Part shown: one piece after another, positions 22,931 through 33,851 of the stretch
Layout of the letters: the number at the start of each line of letters is the position of its first letter
Position numbering within the stretch: the stretch's first letter is position 1
Assembly (NCBI GenBank): GCA_905221605.1
Contig: CAJNDS010000067.1
Span: 157,501-221,500 of the forward strand
DNA length: 64,000 bases
Source: Symbiodinium natans
Lineage: Eukaryota; Sar; Dinophyceae; Suessiales; Symbiodiniaceae
Reading direction: 5' to 3'
Notes under the pieces: model-generated
The model's input: the letters and a program-made list of their open reading frames with translations, nothing else
Database searches by the model: none
What the model was told of the DNA's origin: nothing
Program-made: the position numbers and the translations under genes

Positions 22931-25340
22931 CAGGGCGGCTTTGAAGGCCGCGAGGTCTCCCAGCTTGGCCATGTCCTGAAAGGGTGGAGAGGCAGGGAGG
23001 GGGAGGGGGGCAGGCGACTCTGGCGACAGAGTCCGGCGGGGTGGGTGGGGGGGGGGGGGGGGGGGGCGAATCTCAAAAAGAACCTCCGAAGCCTCAGCAT
23101 CTTCGAGGCACTTTCTGCCAACTCAAGGGCTTCTGGGCACTTCAGAGCAGTTCAGGTGGTTGTGTACGCTGGCAGAGTTGCGTGCCTTAGGGAAAAAACG
23201 TTGACAGATAAATTGCTACGTATATTCCCATACTCTGTAGACTGCTGGCCGAACACCCTTTCAAAGGCTGACGTTGCACGGCACCAAGGCGGCTGGAAGC
23301 CAAGTCTCTAATCGATTTTTACAGCAACTTCTCCGGTCCAGCAGACCCCGGAGATCCGACAGCTGGAGCCCGGCGAAACAGGGCCCCGACAATGCCGTAC
23401 ACGTCCGGGTATCGGATTTGTGGGCAGCTGGACCTCAGCTCAAGCGATGCGCGCTCTCTCAGAGACCTCTTTCCCTCAGTTTTGTCAGCTTCCTCTTCTA
23501 CATCGCGCTCTCGAATTTTCGAATCCTGCAGGATGCTCTCTTGGTGCCTGGCACTACGATGATTTGCGTGGGCCCCATCTTGTCCAACGTCCTGTGCATG
23601 GGCTCGCAGGCTCACGGGCTCACAGATTCAAGGGCTCAGGGAGCTTCGGGTCGCTTCGGGGAGTTGCGGGGGAGTGTCACACTCTGGTTTCAGTTTGCAG
23701 AAATCACCCTAATCCCAAGACCAATCCCAGTCCTCAAGATGGCATTCTTCAAGGTGTTGCCGCGGACGATGGAGTCGTCCAAGGCAACCACGGCATCCTC
23801 AGATGGTTCGGATTGAGAGTTTACCTTAGAAATGTTGACAGCCTCTTGTGTTTAAAAGCGGTTGTTGTGATCGTTGTGATCCCCATGATGCTGGCCTGCC
23901 CCCGCCGCACCGTTCCGTAGTGGATGTCGTAGGCATGCATCGTCAGGTGCTCGCGGGAGGAGTCCTCCGAATCTACAGTCGACCCGTTCTCCATTTGACA
24001 GAATAATGCCGCGAACTCGGGCAGCCTCGGGCACAGCTCAAGGCTGAGGGAGTAGGGTGAGCACAGTAGGCTTCTCGGAGTTGTGTTGTTCTGAGGCGTT
24101 CTGGGGCACGCAACGCGTCCTCCTGGATGAAGGTCCTGATCTTCGCATCCTTGTGAACCACTTTCTCAGTGCGCACCTTCTGCCACAGGGAATGTCTTTC
24201 GAGTGAGGCCGCTCAAGGCTGGAGGTGTCTGAATGGTGCGAAATGGTGCACATCCTTTGCGCAGAAAGCTCCAGGACTCTTGGCGCCTTGGCGCTGAGCA
24301 GCTCGTGGAGCTTCGCCTCGTCGATTTTCACCGCGCTGCCGTTTTGGCCCATCGCCTGCGCTTCGTGAGCCCTGAGGGTTTTTACAGGGTTCGCTGTGAT
24401 TGGCGCGTTCACAAGGCTTACAGCGTCTAACAGCGGGGCTTACAGCTTAGATTGTTACTGAAACTCGTTTGAAAGGTAGTTTGACTCATGGTCGCACTGC
24501 GGAATCCACGAGCTCAGGAACTCATCAGGCGCCGGTATTGATGTACGCTGCACATGGAGTCGGTAACAGCCCAACCCCTTGATCCCCCTTCAGCCCCCAA
24601 AACCTTGAACCACTAAAAGCCCCTGGCCCGAATGACTCAAACCCTCCAAAAACTCGAAACGGCCTTGACCAGTTCAGCCTTCTGGCGGTCCAAGTGATCC
24701 TGGGCCTGGAGGCAGCGTTGGACTCACAAGTTCAAGCGACAGCGCTTCGCTGCATCCTCTGAACTCGAATCTGCGCTCTCTTGCTCGTCTTTTGGTTGGA
24801 GGAGTTTAGGGCACCTACAGGGCCCAACCTGAGAGAAGTCGCTACTTCGAGCCTCACGGTTTCGGCTAGTTGCTGGCAGTAGCGCCCCTCTCAGACCCCC
24901 AAAAAAAACAAGAATTCGGCCACCTTACCCCCCCCCCGCCCGCCCACTCTTCGGCTCTTCAAGGCCTGCTTTGCCAAGCCCAGGAAGGCGAGCTCCGAGG
25001 TGTTGGGGATGAAGCTGAGCACCGTGTTCCTGGGCTTAAACCCCCCCCCGCTAAGGCGCAAAGACCGAAACACCTTTAAGGCGGCCCAGATGCGCCAGGG
25101 AGAGGCCGTTCACGTCCAACCTGATGCTTTGCTCCGAAGAGCCGGGGGCGGCTTTTATTTTCAGACTTCTTGAAGATGTTGGACGTAGTTTTGGGACGTA
25201 GTTTTGGGACGTTTCTTAGAATGTGGGGTTGGCTAAGTGCACTGTGACAAGTGACTGGGTGGGCAAACTGATGTGCATGAATTAAGCCGCTCAGTGTCGG
25301 GCAAATTCAGCAGCGGAGGCAGCAAGAGTCGGCCCAGTTC
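22931..25340 (-). CDS. purF: Amidophosphoribosyltransferase (PurF), phosphoribosyltransferase core exons
   Basis: PurF makes 5-phosphoribosylamine from PRPP and glutamine, the first step of de novo purine synthesis. Exons read on the minus strand, in order: 25340-25303 (KELGRLLLPPLLN), 25029-24966 (NTVLSFIPNTSELAFLGLA), 24705-24664 (AQDHLDRQKAELVK), 24371-24287, about 24187-24110 (VRTEKVVHKDAKIRTFIQE), 23964-23896 (HLTMHAYDIHYGTVRRGQ), 23797-about 23752, 23591-23553 (TLDKMGPTQIIVV), 23433-23391 (PQIRYPDVYGI) and 22975-22931 (DMAKLGDLAAFKAAL). The PRPP-binding loop is ALDDSIVRGNT in the 23.8 kb exon. Frames join across GC, GA and GT donors to AG|G acceptors; for example a phase-2 join at 23.75/23.59 kb gives ILRTLDKMG. 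Exon order and spacing follow the long bacterial type of PurF, which from memory is typical of Bacteroidetes. The N-terminal glutamine amidotransferase half (Cys-Gly-Ile start) was not found upstream, where repeats begin at 25.65 kb. The identification is firm; exact exon edges are approximate. Confidence 0.92.
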
Positions 25341-25649
25341 CTTCCAGTCGTGGCCAGTAGAGGACTTATCTCAACGCCCACTCAGGGACGAAAGCACATG
25401 CAGGGTGTCCAGGGGTGTGTCGGGAAGTAGATCCCGGTTGAAAGGTGGGGCGTCTCTGGGTTTTTCGAGTCTGCCTCCTTGTGGCCGAGTCCACATGCAG
25501 TCCAAAGAATCCCAGAGCATGCCAGGAGTGCCCAAAATCCCTCCCCCCCAGAGCCCCACACTCACAGCAGACCCTTGCGGTGGTTGTGAATTGCTTGGTA
25601 GGCACGTGTTGTCTGTGTATCCTTGGAACTGGTCTCCGGAAAGAGAGAT

Positions 25650-25800
25650 GCCCCTAAACCCTAAAACCCTAAGCCTGCAACCCAAACCCTATACCCTAAA
25701 CCCCTATCCTAAACTCTGAACCCATAACCCTACCACGAAGCCCTAGCCAAACCCTATACCCCAAGCCCGAAAGCCTACACCCAAAACCCTAAAACAAGCA
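25650..25800. repeat. Degenerate CCCTAAA telomere-type repeats
   Basis: About 15 diverged CCCTAAA/CCCTATA/CCCTAAG units on the plus strand. They mark the edge between the purine gene block and the repeat block. Confidence 0.85.
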
Positions 25801-26084
25801 AGAGCAAAACAATAAAATAGAATTATACTACGAAAATGAACAAACCACGTAGAAGCAGCTTCCAAGATTAAGTATATGCATATATCTATATACATATCCG
25901 CCGACCCCAGCGGTAGCAGGGCGGCGTCAGTGAAGACCCCCCACCGCCCTCACCGCCCTCACCCGCTCTCACAGCATGCTGCTCATGACACCTTGAATTG
26001 GAGTGTTTTTGCATTGTTTGGCTTCAGTGCATGCCCAAACCCCGCCACCCATCGCCGTCACCCATGACGCCTTGAATTGGACCT

Positions 26085-29030
26085 TTGACCCCCCCCCACC
26101 CCATCCATTCAGGTGGTTTAAAGGGTCCAGTGCATGCCCGACCACCCCACGCCCCCCCACACCCCCCCACCCCCCCCCCCACCCCCCCCCCACACCCCCC
26201 CCACACCCCCCACCCCCCCACCCCCCACGCACCGCCCCCCACCCCCCACCCCCCCACCCCCCACGCACCGCCCCCCACTGAACCCATGGCTCCTGGCCCC
26301 ATTGGCTCATGGTCCACGGCCCATGGATGTGGCTTCTCAGCTGACTTTAAAGGCTCCGCCCGCTCCGCTTGCTCCGCTTGCTCCGCCCTCCGCCCTTCCA
26401 GCTCCGCCTACTCCCCTCTGGCCCATGCTCCCACTCTCCATCCCCTTGACCTACCCCTCATGGACCCCCCCACGCCCCCCCACACCCCCCCTACCCCTTA
26501 CCCCTCACGCACCCATGCCCCTCATGGACCCATGGCTCCTGGCCCCATGGCTCCCCATTCATTATGGTCCACGGCCCAAGCAGGTGGCTTCTCCGCCCCT
26601 ACCCCCACCACCTCTACCCTTCCCGCTCCGCATACTCCCTCCCTTGCCCAAGCCCCCCACGCACCCCGCCATGCTTCTCATGGACCCATGGCTCCTGGTC
26701 CCATTCTTCATCCCTCGACCTGCATGGGCTAATGCACCCTGCCCCGCCGCCCACGCTTGTCATGCTCCACCCCCACCCCCAACCCCCACCCCCACCCCCA
26801 CCGCCCCCACCCCCACCCCCCACGCACCCACTGGACCCATGGCTCCTGGCCCCATTGGCTCATGGTCCGCGGCCCATGGATGTGGCTTCTCAGCCACCAC
26901 CCACGCACCACCGTTCCCCGCCCATCCGCCCTTCCCGCTCTCCCCTTGCCCAAGCCCCCCACGCACCCCGCCATGCTTCTCATGGACCCATGGTGTTGGT
27001 CCCATTCTTTATCCCTCGACCTGCATGGCTGCCAATGCTGGTCCTAGCATACTCCCCCCTTGCCCAAGCCCCCCACGCACCCCGCCATGCTTCTCATGGA
27101 CCCATGGCTCCTGGTCCCATTCTTCATCCCTCGACCTGCATGGCTGCCAATGCTGGTCAAAAAAATGGCCCCTGCTCCACCCCCACCCCCAACCCCCACC
27201 CCACCCCGCACGCACCCTGCCACCCCCAACCCCCAACCCCCCCCCCACCCCCCCACGCACCCCGCCCCCCACTGGACCCATGGCTCCTGGCCCCATTGGC
27301 TCATGGTCCACGGCCCATGGATGAGAAGCCGACTTTAAAGGCCCCAGTGCATGTCCGGGCCCTCCGCCCGCTCCGCCCGCTCCGCCCTCCGCCCTTCCAG
27401 CTCATGCACCCATGGCTCCTGGCCCCATGGCTCCCCTCCGCCCCTACCCCGACCACCCACGCACCCGCTCCCCGCCCATCCGCCCTTCCCGCTCCGCATA
27501 CATTCCCCTTGCCCAAGCCCCCCACGCACCCCGCCATGCTTTTCTTGGACCCATGGCTCCTGGTCGCATTCTTCATCCCTTGAGCTGCTCCACCCCCACC
27601 CGCAACCCCCACCCATACCGTACGCACCCAACCCCCACCCCCACCCACCCACACTTCCAACCCCCACCCCCACCCCCCATGCACCCCGCCCCCCACTGAA
27701 CCCATGGCTCCTGGCCCCATTGGCTCATGGTCCACGGCCCATGGATGTGGCTTCTCGCTCCGCCCGCTCCGCTTGCTCCGCTTGCTCCGCCCTCCGCCCT
27801 TCCAGCTCCGCCTACTCCCCTCTGGCCCATGCTCCCACTCTCCATCCCCTTGACCTACCCCTCATGGACCCCCCCACGCCCCCCCACACCCCCCCTCCCC
27901 CTTGCCCCTCACGCACCCATGCCCCTCATGGACCCATGGCTCCTGGCCCCATGGCTCCCCATTCAATATCGTCCACGGCCCAAGCAGGTGGCTTCTCCAC
28001 CCCTACCCCCACCACCTCTATCCTTCCCGCTCCGCATACTCCCTCCCTTGCCCAAGCCCCCCACGCACCCCGCCATGCTTCTCATGGACCCATGGCTCCT
28101 GATCCCATTCTTCATCCCTCGACCTGCATGGCTGCCAATGCTGGTCCGAAAAATGGCCCCTCACCCCCAACCCCCCCCACCCCGCACGCACCCTGCCCCG
28201 CCGCCCATGCTTGTCATGGACCCATGGCTCCTGGCCCAATGGCCCCCACCCCCAACCCCCACCCCCACCCCCACCACCCCCACCCCCACCCCCCACGCAC
28301 CCCGCCCCCCACTGGACCCATGGCTCCTGGCCCCATTGGCTCGGCCCATGGATGTGGCTTCTCAGCTGACTTAAAAGCCAGCTCCGCCTACTCCCCCCTT
28401 GGCCCATGCTCCCACTCTCCATCGCCTCGACCTCCCCCGCTTGGCCCGCTTGCTCTACCCCCACCACCCCAAGCCCCCCACGCACCCCGCATGCTTCGCA
28501 TGTACCCATGGCTCCCTGGTCCCCTTCTTCATCCCTCGACCGGCATTGTCTGCTGGTCCTGGCATACTCCCCCCCTTGCCCAAGCCCCCCACGCACCCCG
28601 CCATGCTTCTCATGGACCCATGGCGCCTGGTCCCATTCTTCATCCCTCGACCTGCATGGCTGCCAATGCTGGTCCGAAAAATGGCCCCTGCTCCACCCCC
28701 CACCCCCAACCTCCACCCCCACCCCGCACGCACCCTGCCACACTTCCAACCCCCACCCCCACCGCCACGCACCCCGCCCCCCACCGGACCCATGGCTCCT
28801 GGCCCCATTGGCTCATGGTCCACGGCCCATGGATGTGGCTTCTCAGCTGACTTTAAGGGCCCCAGTGCATGCCCGGGCCCTCCGCCCGCTCCGCCCGCTC
28901 CGCCCTCCGCCCTTCCAGCTCCGCCTACTCCACTCTGGCTCATGCTCCCACTCTCCATCCCCTTGACCTACCCCTCATGGACCCAGCTCCCTACCCCTTA
29001 CCCCTCACGCACCCTCCCCATGATCCACAC
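26085..29030. repeat. GC-rich higher-order tandem repeat
   Basis: C-rich spacers (CCCCCACC) alternate with conserved modules. One module, near ACCCATGGCTCCTGGCCCCA then TTGGCTCATGGTCCACGGCC, recurs near 26280, 26835, 27275, 27695, 28315 and 28795. A second, near CATGGACCCATGGCTCCTGG then TCCCATTCTTCATCCCTCGA, recurs near 26675, 27100, 28085 and 28610. A larger duplication has an offset of about 1404 bp (26401 matches 27805). Stop codons are rare, so proline-rich ORFs up to about 500 codons run in several frames on both strands; I do not call these genes. Confidence 0.85.
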
Positions 29031-29069
29031 ATTTGGCCTCGGGAAGGGGGTTTTGGGAGGGGGGGGGAC

Positions 29070-29275
29070 TCCAGACTCCAGATTTCCAGAAAAAATCTGG
29101 AGTACCCAGCCCCGGACTCCAGACTCCAGATTTCTAGAAAAAATCTGGAGTACCCCCAGACTCCAGACTCCAGATTTCCGCACCCCCACTGGAGTACCTC
29201 CAGACTCCAGACTCCAGATTTCAAAAAAAAATCTGGAGTACCGGGACTCTGGACTCCAGATTCTGGAGTCTGTAA
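29070..29275. repeat. Hairpin satellite, left arm (reverse orientation)
   Basis: Four or so imperfect units of ACTCCAGACTCCAGATTTCC followed by AGAAAAAATCTGGAGTACC. They are the reverse complement of the array that starts at about 29280. Confidence 0.85.
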
Positions 29276-29279
29276 TCTG

Positions 29280-29850
29280 GAGTGTGGGGGCGCGAGTACT
29301 CCAGATTTTTTCTGGAAATCTGGAGTCTGGAGTCTGGGGTCCCGGTACTCCAGATTTTTTCTGGAAATCTGGAGTCTGGAGTCCGGGGCCCGGGTACTCC
29401 AGATTTTTTCTGGAATCTGGAGTCCGGGGCCCGGTACTCCAGATTTTTTCTGGAAATCTGGAGTCTGGAGTCCGGGGCCCGGGTACTCCAGATTTTTTCT
29501 GGAAATCTGGAGTCTGGAGTCCGGGGCCCGGGTACTCCAGATTTTTTCTGGAAATCTGGAGTCTGGAGTCCGGGGCCCGGGTACTCCAGATTTTTTCTGG
29601 AAATCTGGAGTCTGGAGTCCGGGGCCCGGGTACTCCAGATTTTTTCTGGAAATCTGGAGTCTGGAGTCCGGGGCCCGGGTACTCCAGATTTTTTCTGGAA
29701 ATCTGGAGTCTGGAGTCCGGGGCCCGGGTACTCCAGATTTTTCTGGAAATCTGGAGTCTGGAGTCCGGGGCCCGGGTACTCCAGATTTTTTCTGGAAATC
29801 TGGAGTCTGGAGTCCGGGGCCCGGGTACTCCAGATTTGTTCTGGAAATCT
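29280..29850. repeat. 49-bp hairpin satellite, forward array
   Basis: Twelve GTACTCCAG starts fall at 29296, 29345, 29394, 29434, 29483, 29532, 29581, 29630, 29679, 29728, 29776 and 29825, so the unit is 49 bp with one shortened copy. Each unit holds a perfect stem, CTCCAGATTT and AAATCTGGAG, around a TTTCTGG loop. Because 49 is not divisible by 3 and no frame has stops, a spurious 49-residue repeat protein is encoded. Confidence 0.95.
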
Positions 29851-29861
29851 AGTGTTTAGGG

Positions 29862-31180
29862 TTTAGTGTGTAGGTTTCAGGGTTTAGTGTTTTGTGTTTA
29901 GGGTTGAGTGTTAAGTTTAGGTTTTAGGGTTGAGGGTCAAGCGGCTCGGCTAAAACCCAAATAAAACCCTAAACTCTGAAATCCAAACAGTAAGCATCTG
30001 AAACCCCGACGGGCTTTTGGTTTCAGGTTTAGATTTAGTAGGGCTCGAGGTTCTGGCCTTGGGGTTTGCTGTTTAGGGTTTAGGGTTTAGTGTCTAATGT
30101 TTAGGGTTTAGTTTGAAATGTTTAAGGTTTAGTTTTTGGGTTAAGTGCTTCAATGTTTAGGGTTTCGTGCTAAGTGTTTGGGGTTTGTGCTAAGGGCTTA
30201 GTGTTAAGTTTTTAGGGTTAGTGTTTAGGGTTTAGTGTTGAGGGTTTCGGGTTTGGGTTTTAGGTTAAGGGTTTTAAGGATTTTTACAAATTTAAATGAT
30301 CTGGGGAAGGCACCGGGGCTGCCCCAGACCATTGACAACTTAAAAAATCATTCTGTTTAGGCTTTAGGGTTTAGTGTGTAGGGTTTAGTGTGTAATGGTT
30401 AGGGTTTAGTTTGTAGGGTGTAGTGTTTAAGTGTTTAGGGTTTAGTGTTTAGTAAGGGTTTAGTGCTTAAGTGTTTAGGGTTTCGTGTTCAGTGTTTGGG
30501 GTTCGTGCTAAGGGCGTAGTGTTAAGCTTTTAGGGTTAGTGTTTACGCTGGTGTTTAGGGTTCAGTGCTAAGGGTTTCGGTTTTTTTTGGGTTAAGGGTT
30601 TAGTGTGTAGGGTTTAGTGTGTAATGTTTAGGGTTTAGTTTTTAGGGGTGCTTAGGTGTTTAGGGTTTCCTGTTAAGTGTTTGGGGTTTGTGCTAAGGGC
30701 TTAGTGTTAAGTTTTTACGGTTAGTGTTTAGGGTCTGGTGCTGAGTCTTTAGGGTTTAGTAGTGCTTAAGTGTTTAGGGTTTCGTGTCAAGTGTTTGGGG
30801 TTTGTGGGCCTGGTGTTAAGTTTTTAGGGGTAGTGTTTAGGGTCTAGTGCTGAGTGTTTAGGGTTTAGTGTGAAGGGTTTCAGTTTGGTTTTTTGGATTT
30901 AGGGTGTTAAGGATGTTTACTAGTGTTCAGGGTTTAGTGTGTAGGGTTTAGTGTGTAATGTTCAGGGTTTTGTTTTTAGGGTGTAGTGTTTGAGTGTTTA
31001 GGGTTTCGTGTTTAGGGTCTAGTGCTTAAGTGTTTAGGGTTTCATGTTAAGTGCTTGGGGTTTGTGCTAAGGGCTTAGTGTTAAGTTTTTGGGTTAGTGT
31101 TTAGGGTCTGGTGCTGAGTGTTTAGGGTTTAGAGCTAAGGGTTTCGGGGTTGGATTTCAGGGTTAAGGGGTTTGAGGGTT
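29862..31180. repeat. Degenerate TTTAGGG telomere-type tract
   Basis: About 1.3 kb of diverged GTTTAGGGTTTAGTG-type units in G-rich orientation on the plus strand. No coding sequence is visible. Two copies of a quasi-palindrome interrupt it. Confidence 0.9.
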
Positions 31181-31777
31181 TTTGCAAGTTTACATGATCT
31201 GGGGAAGGAGGCACTGGGGCTTCCCCAGACCCACCTAAACATTAAAAATCCTTAAAATCTTATAAAAATCTTTAAGCTTCTGTTTAAGCATTCTCAGGAT
31301 TATGAAGGTTTTAAGCCGTTTAAGCCTTTTAAAGACCTTAAATTGCTTACGTATTTAAGTGGCTGCACTTTGCGGATTTTAGAGATTGTTGAAGTTGCCA
31401 ATGGTCTGGAGAAGCCCCGGTGCCTTCCCCAGACAATATAAAATTTGTAAAATCCGTAAAACCCTGAAATTCTTACAGTTGTAAATGGCTGTCCTTTTAA
31501 AGTTTAAAGATTTTAGGATGTTCAATTCTAAAATCCGTAACTTCCTTAATTTTAAACGGCTGCCCGTTTTAGATTTTAAAGAATTTTAGGCTTTTAAGGG
31601 ATAAACGTTTCGAGGTTGTTAAGGGCTTTAAAGCCTGTTAAGATCCTTTAAATCTTGAAAATTTTGAAAGGCTTTAAATACCTTAAAGCCCTTCAAATTT
31701 GAAAAGGGCTGCCCCTTTTAAGGATCTTTAAAATTGCAAATGGTCTAGGGAAGCCCCGGTGCCTTCCACAGATCATC
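30297..31777. repeat. Four dispersed copies of a 37-bp quasi-palindrome
   Basis: Copies at 30297-30333, 31194-31232, 31401-31436 and 31740-31777. The core ATGATCTGGGGAAGGCACCG continues GGGCTGCCCCAGACCAT. The first two copies are in one orientation and the last two are inverted. Each can fold on itself (GTCTGGGG with CCCCAGAC). Confidence 0.85.
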
Positions 31778-32000
31778 TAAATTTTTACAAACCCCTAAAA
31801 CCTAAAACCAACCCTGAAAAGCCTTAAGCTTCTAAATGGCTACCCTTCTAAAATTTTATAGAGCCGCATAACACAAGTTTCAGAAGCAAAATGCACATAA
31901 AAACACTAGTGTTTTTATAGAGGATAATATAATAGAGCTTTTTGTATTCCAGTGCAGTTTTTACTGCATTTTTCCGGTGAAAAAACAGAAAATCAGACAA
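31233..32000. other. AT-rich spacer without genes
   Basis: Irregular repeats of TTTAAAG/CTTAAAA words. Apart from two quasi-palindrome copies I see no gene here. Confidence 0.6.
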
Positions 32001-32380
32001 AGACGAAGACAGGAAAACCATAGGTGTGGATCATGGGGGGGGGGGCTGACCATTTAGACTTGGATGGCGCGAGTTTGCCCAGAATGCTCTGCCGCAAACA
32101 ACAGCCCGCTGGGGCCCGGGTGTCAGGAGGCTTGCAGCCTGGGAAACCTTCTTCGCAATCAGAAGCAAGCAAAGCAGCGGCAAAGTCGAGTAGTTGGCTA
32201 CGATAAGCTGGCATGTCTAGCGATTGGGAGCCTCTAGCGATACCTCTCGTGCCGGCCAACGCATGTCTCAATATCGAGCCCACTTTTAGGTGGGAAGGGT
32301 GCGCGAGGTCAATGTCAAGAAGGGGCTCCCTCCTCTGGCCAAGATGAGACTCTGACGCCCACCCTGATAAAACCAAATGA

Positions 32381-32443
32381 AACCCTACACCCTAAACCCT
32401 AAACCCTAACCCCTAAACCGTAACCCTAAACCCTAAACCCCTC
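32381..32443. repeat. Interstitial CCCTAAA array
   Basis: About seven CCCTAAA/CCCTAAC units. It pairs with the opposite-strand array at 32793, giving a roughly 350-bp segment with outward-pointing telomere-type ends. Confidence 0.9.
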
Positions 32444-32792
32444 AAAATTCCCAGCTCGCAGCCTGAAATTTTTTTGGAAATGGAACGCGGGAGCCCAGGG
32501 TCTGAAAATGGATGCCATGGTGCCTTCCTCTCCTGTCGCAGCTCCTCCGTGGTGAGGCCTTGCGCGTCGGACTCCTCCAGTGCACATGGCATCGACTTAG
32601 AGGCTCACGGCTCACAAACATGTTGGGAAATAGCTTCTCAGATTAAAGTCCTTTCCCCCCGCCAGCCATCCCCGTGCAAACCCGGATGGTCTGGTTTGTA
32701 TACAAGTTACCAAGCTCTTACAAGTCTGCGCGCTTCGAAGGCCTGAGAGGACTTGAAGCCAAGCCTTGCCGAAACCTGCACCTGGGATGCGG

Positions 32793-32835
32793 ATTTAGGG
32801 TTTAGGGTTTAGGGTTCAGGGTTCAGAGTTTGGGG
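32793..32835. repeat. Interstitial TTTAGGG array
   Basis: Three TTTAGGG units pass into TTCAGGG and TTCAGAG variants. Confidence 0.9.
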
Positions 32836-33267
32836 ATTATTTATCCGTTTTCGCTGCAATTCTTGTGCAGGCCAGTGTCCGCGCGAGCCTCGTGGCGGTC
32901 AAGCTCTTCAGAAGAAAGTGCGGCAAGGCTTGCTTCGTTCAGGAGCCACGCCAGCGGCTGTACGTGGAACGGATGGTATGGCCTGCGCCCACTCAGAACA
33001 CAGCATGCAGCAAGCTAGACCATGCAGGTTCCCCGTTAGACCTTTGTGGAACTTCGGCAAGCTCGCCCAGAGGCATAACCTGCCAGCCGCGTGACAGTGA
33101 CATGAACACATATCCATGCGCATGTGCAAAATCTCATTGCGCCGTCACTAAAAGCTGGTCAGGATATGCAGAACAAGAATCCATGCTGCCCTCCACCATC
33201 AGTCCGCTGGGTAAAGGCATTCTCTGTGCGCAGGCTGACAGCATGGCGAACCTGAGGCATCATCAAG

Positions 33268-33338
33268 GTTTAGGGTTTAGGGTTTAGGGTTTAGGGTTTA
33301 GGGTTTAGGGTTTAGGGTTTAGGGTTTAGGGTTTAGGG
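33268..33338. repeat. Interstitial TTTAGGG array with intron-like ends
   Basis: Ten perfect units. The left edge reads CATCATCAAG|GTTTAGGG and the right edge TTTAG|GGATCC, which would serve as GT donor and AG|G acceptor on the plus strand. Confidence 0.9.
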
Positions 33339-33516
33339 ATCCTGCTCCTCCGAACTCTGGCCGGGGTCGTCATCTCTACAGCAAGTACTGCGCTGGCCAG
33401 AACAACGCGGGAGCTCTCAAGTTGCAGCTGTGCGACAGGGTACTCTTGCCTCTGTGGCACAAAACTGCTCACAGCCACCCAACAAAAAAGCACCAGAGTT
33501 CCTGAGCCTACACGGC

Positions 33517-33545
33517 CTAAACCCTAAACCCTAAACCCTAAACCC
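33517..33545. repeat. Interstitial CCCTAAA array
   Basis: Four perfect units. On the minus strand the left flank is CTTCATCAAG, nearly the same as the CATCATCAAG flank of the 33268 array, and the right edge is TTTAG|GCC. Confidence 0.9.
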
Positions 33546-33851
33546 TTGATGAAGCCACACGCAACCTCAAGCTCCCGCCGCGGCGCCAGCACCATTTGGT
33601 CCCGTGACGGCATAAACCTTGCCCTGCTTCAACTCGAGGTCCAGCTTGACACGCGCAGTGCCGTTCCTGTACTCCCTTTAGAACCTTAATATAAAAAATA
33701 GTATTCTTAATATCCTCTTGGGTTTTATATGACCAAAAATAGAAATAATTCCCAAGGGGGATATAGATTCCGGTGGTAGGTCAAGTCCTTGAACATGAGA
33801 TTGCCTGCCATGAGCAGCTAATGGTTGCCACTGGCGCACTCTTCCGGAGGT

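Noticed and set aside
26134..28850. Long plus-strand proline-rich ORFs (about 396 and 499 codons)
   Set aside because: They lie in the GC-rich higher-order repeat. Several frames on both strands are open and the peptides are simple translations of the repeat.
28399..29866. Plus-strand ORFs with a 49-residue repeat (GNLESGVRGPGTPDFFWK)
   Set aside because: The 49-bp satellite has no stops in any frame, so three frames encode permuted versions of the same artefact.
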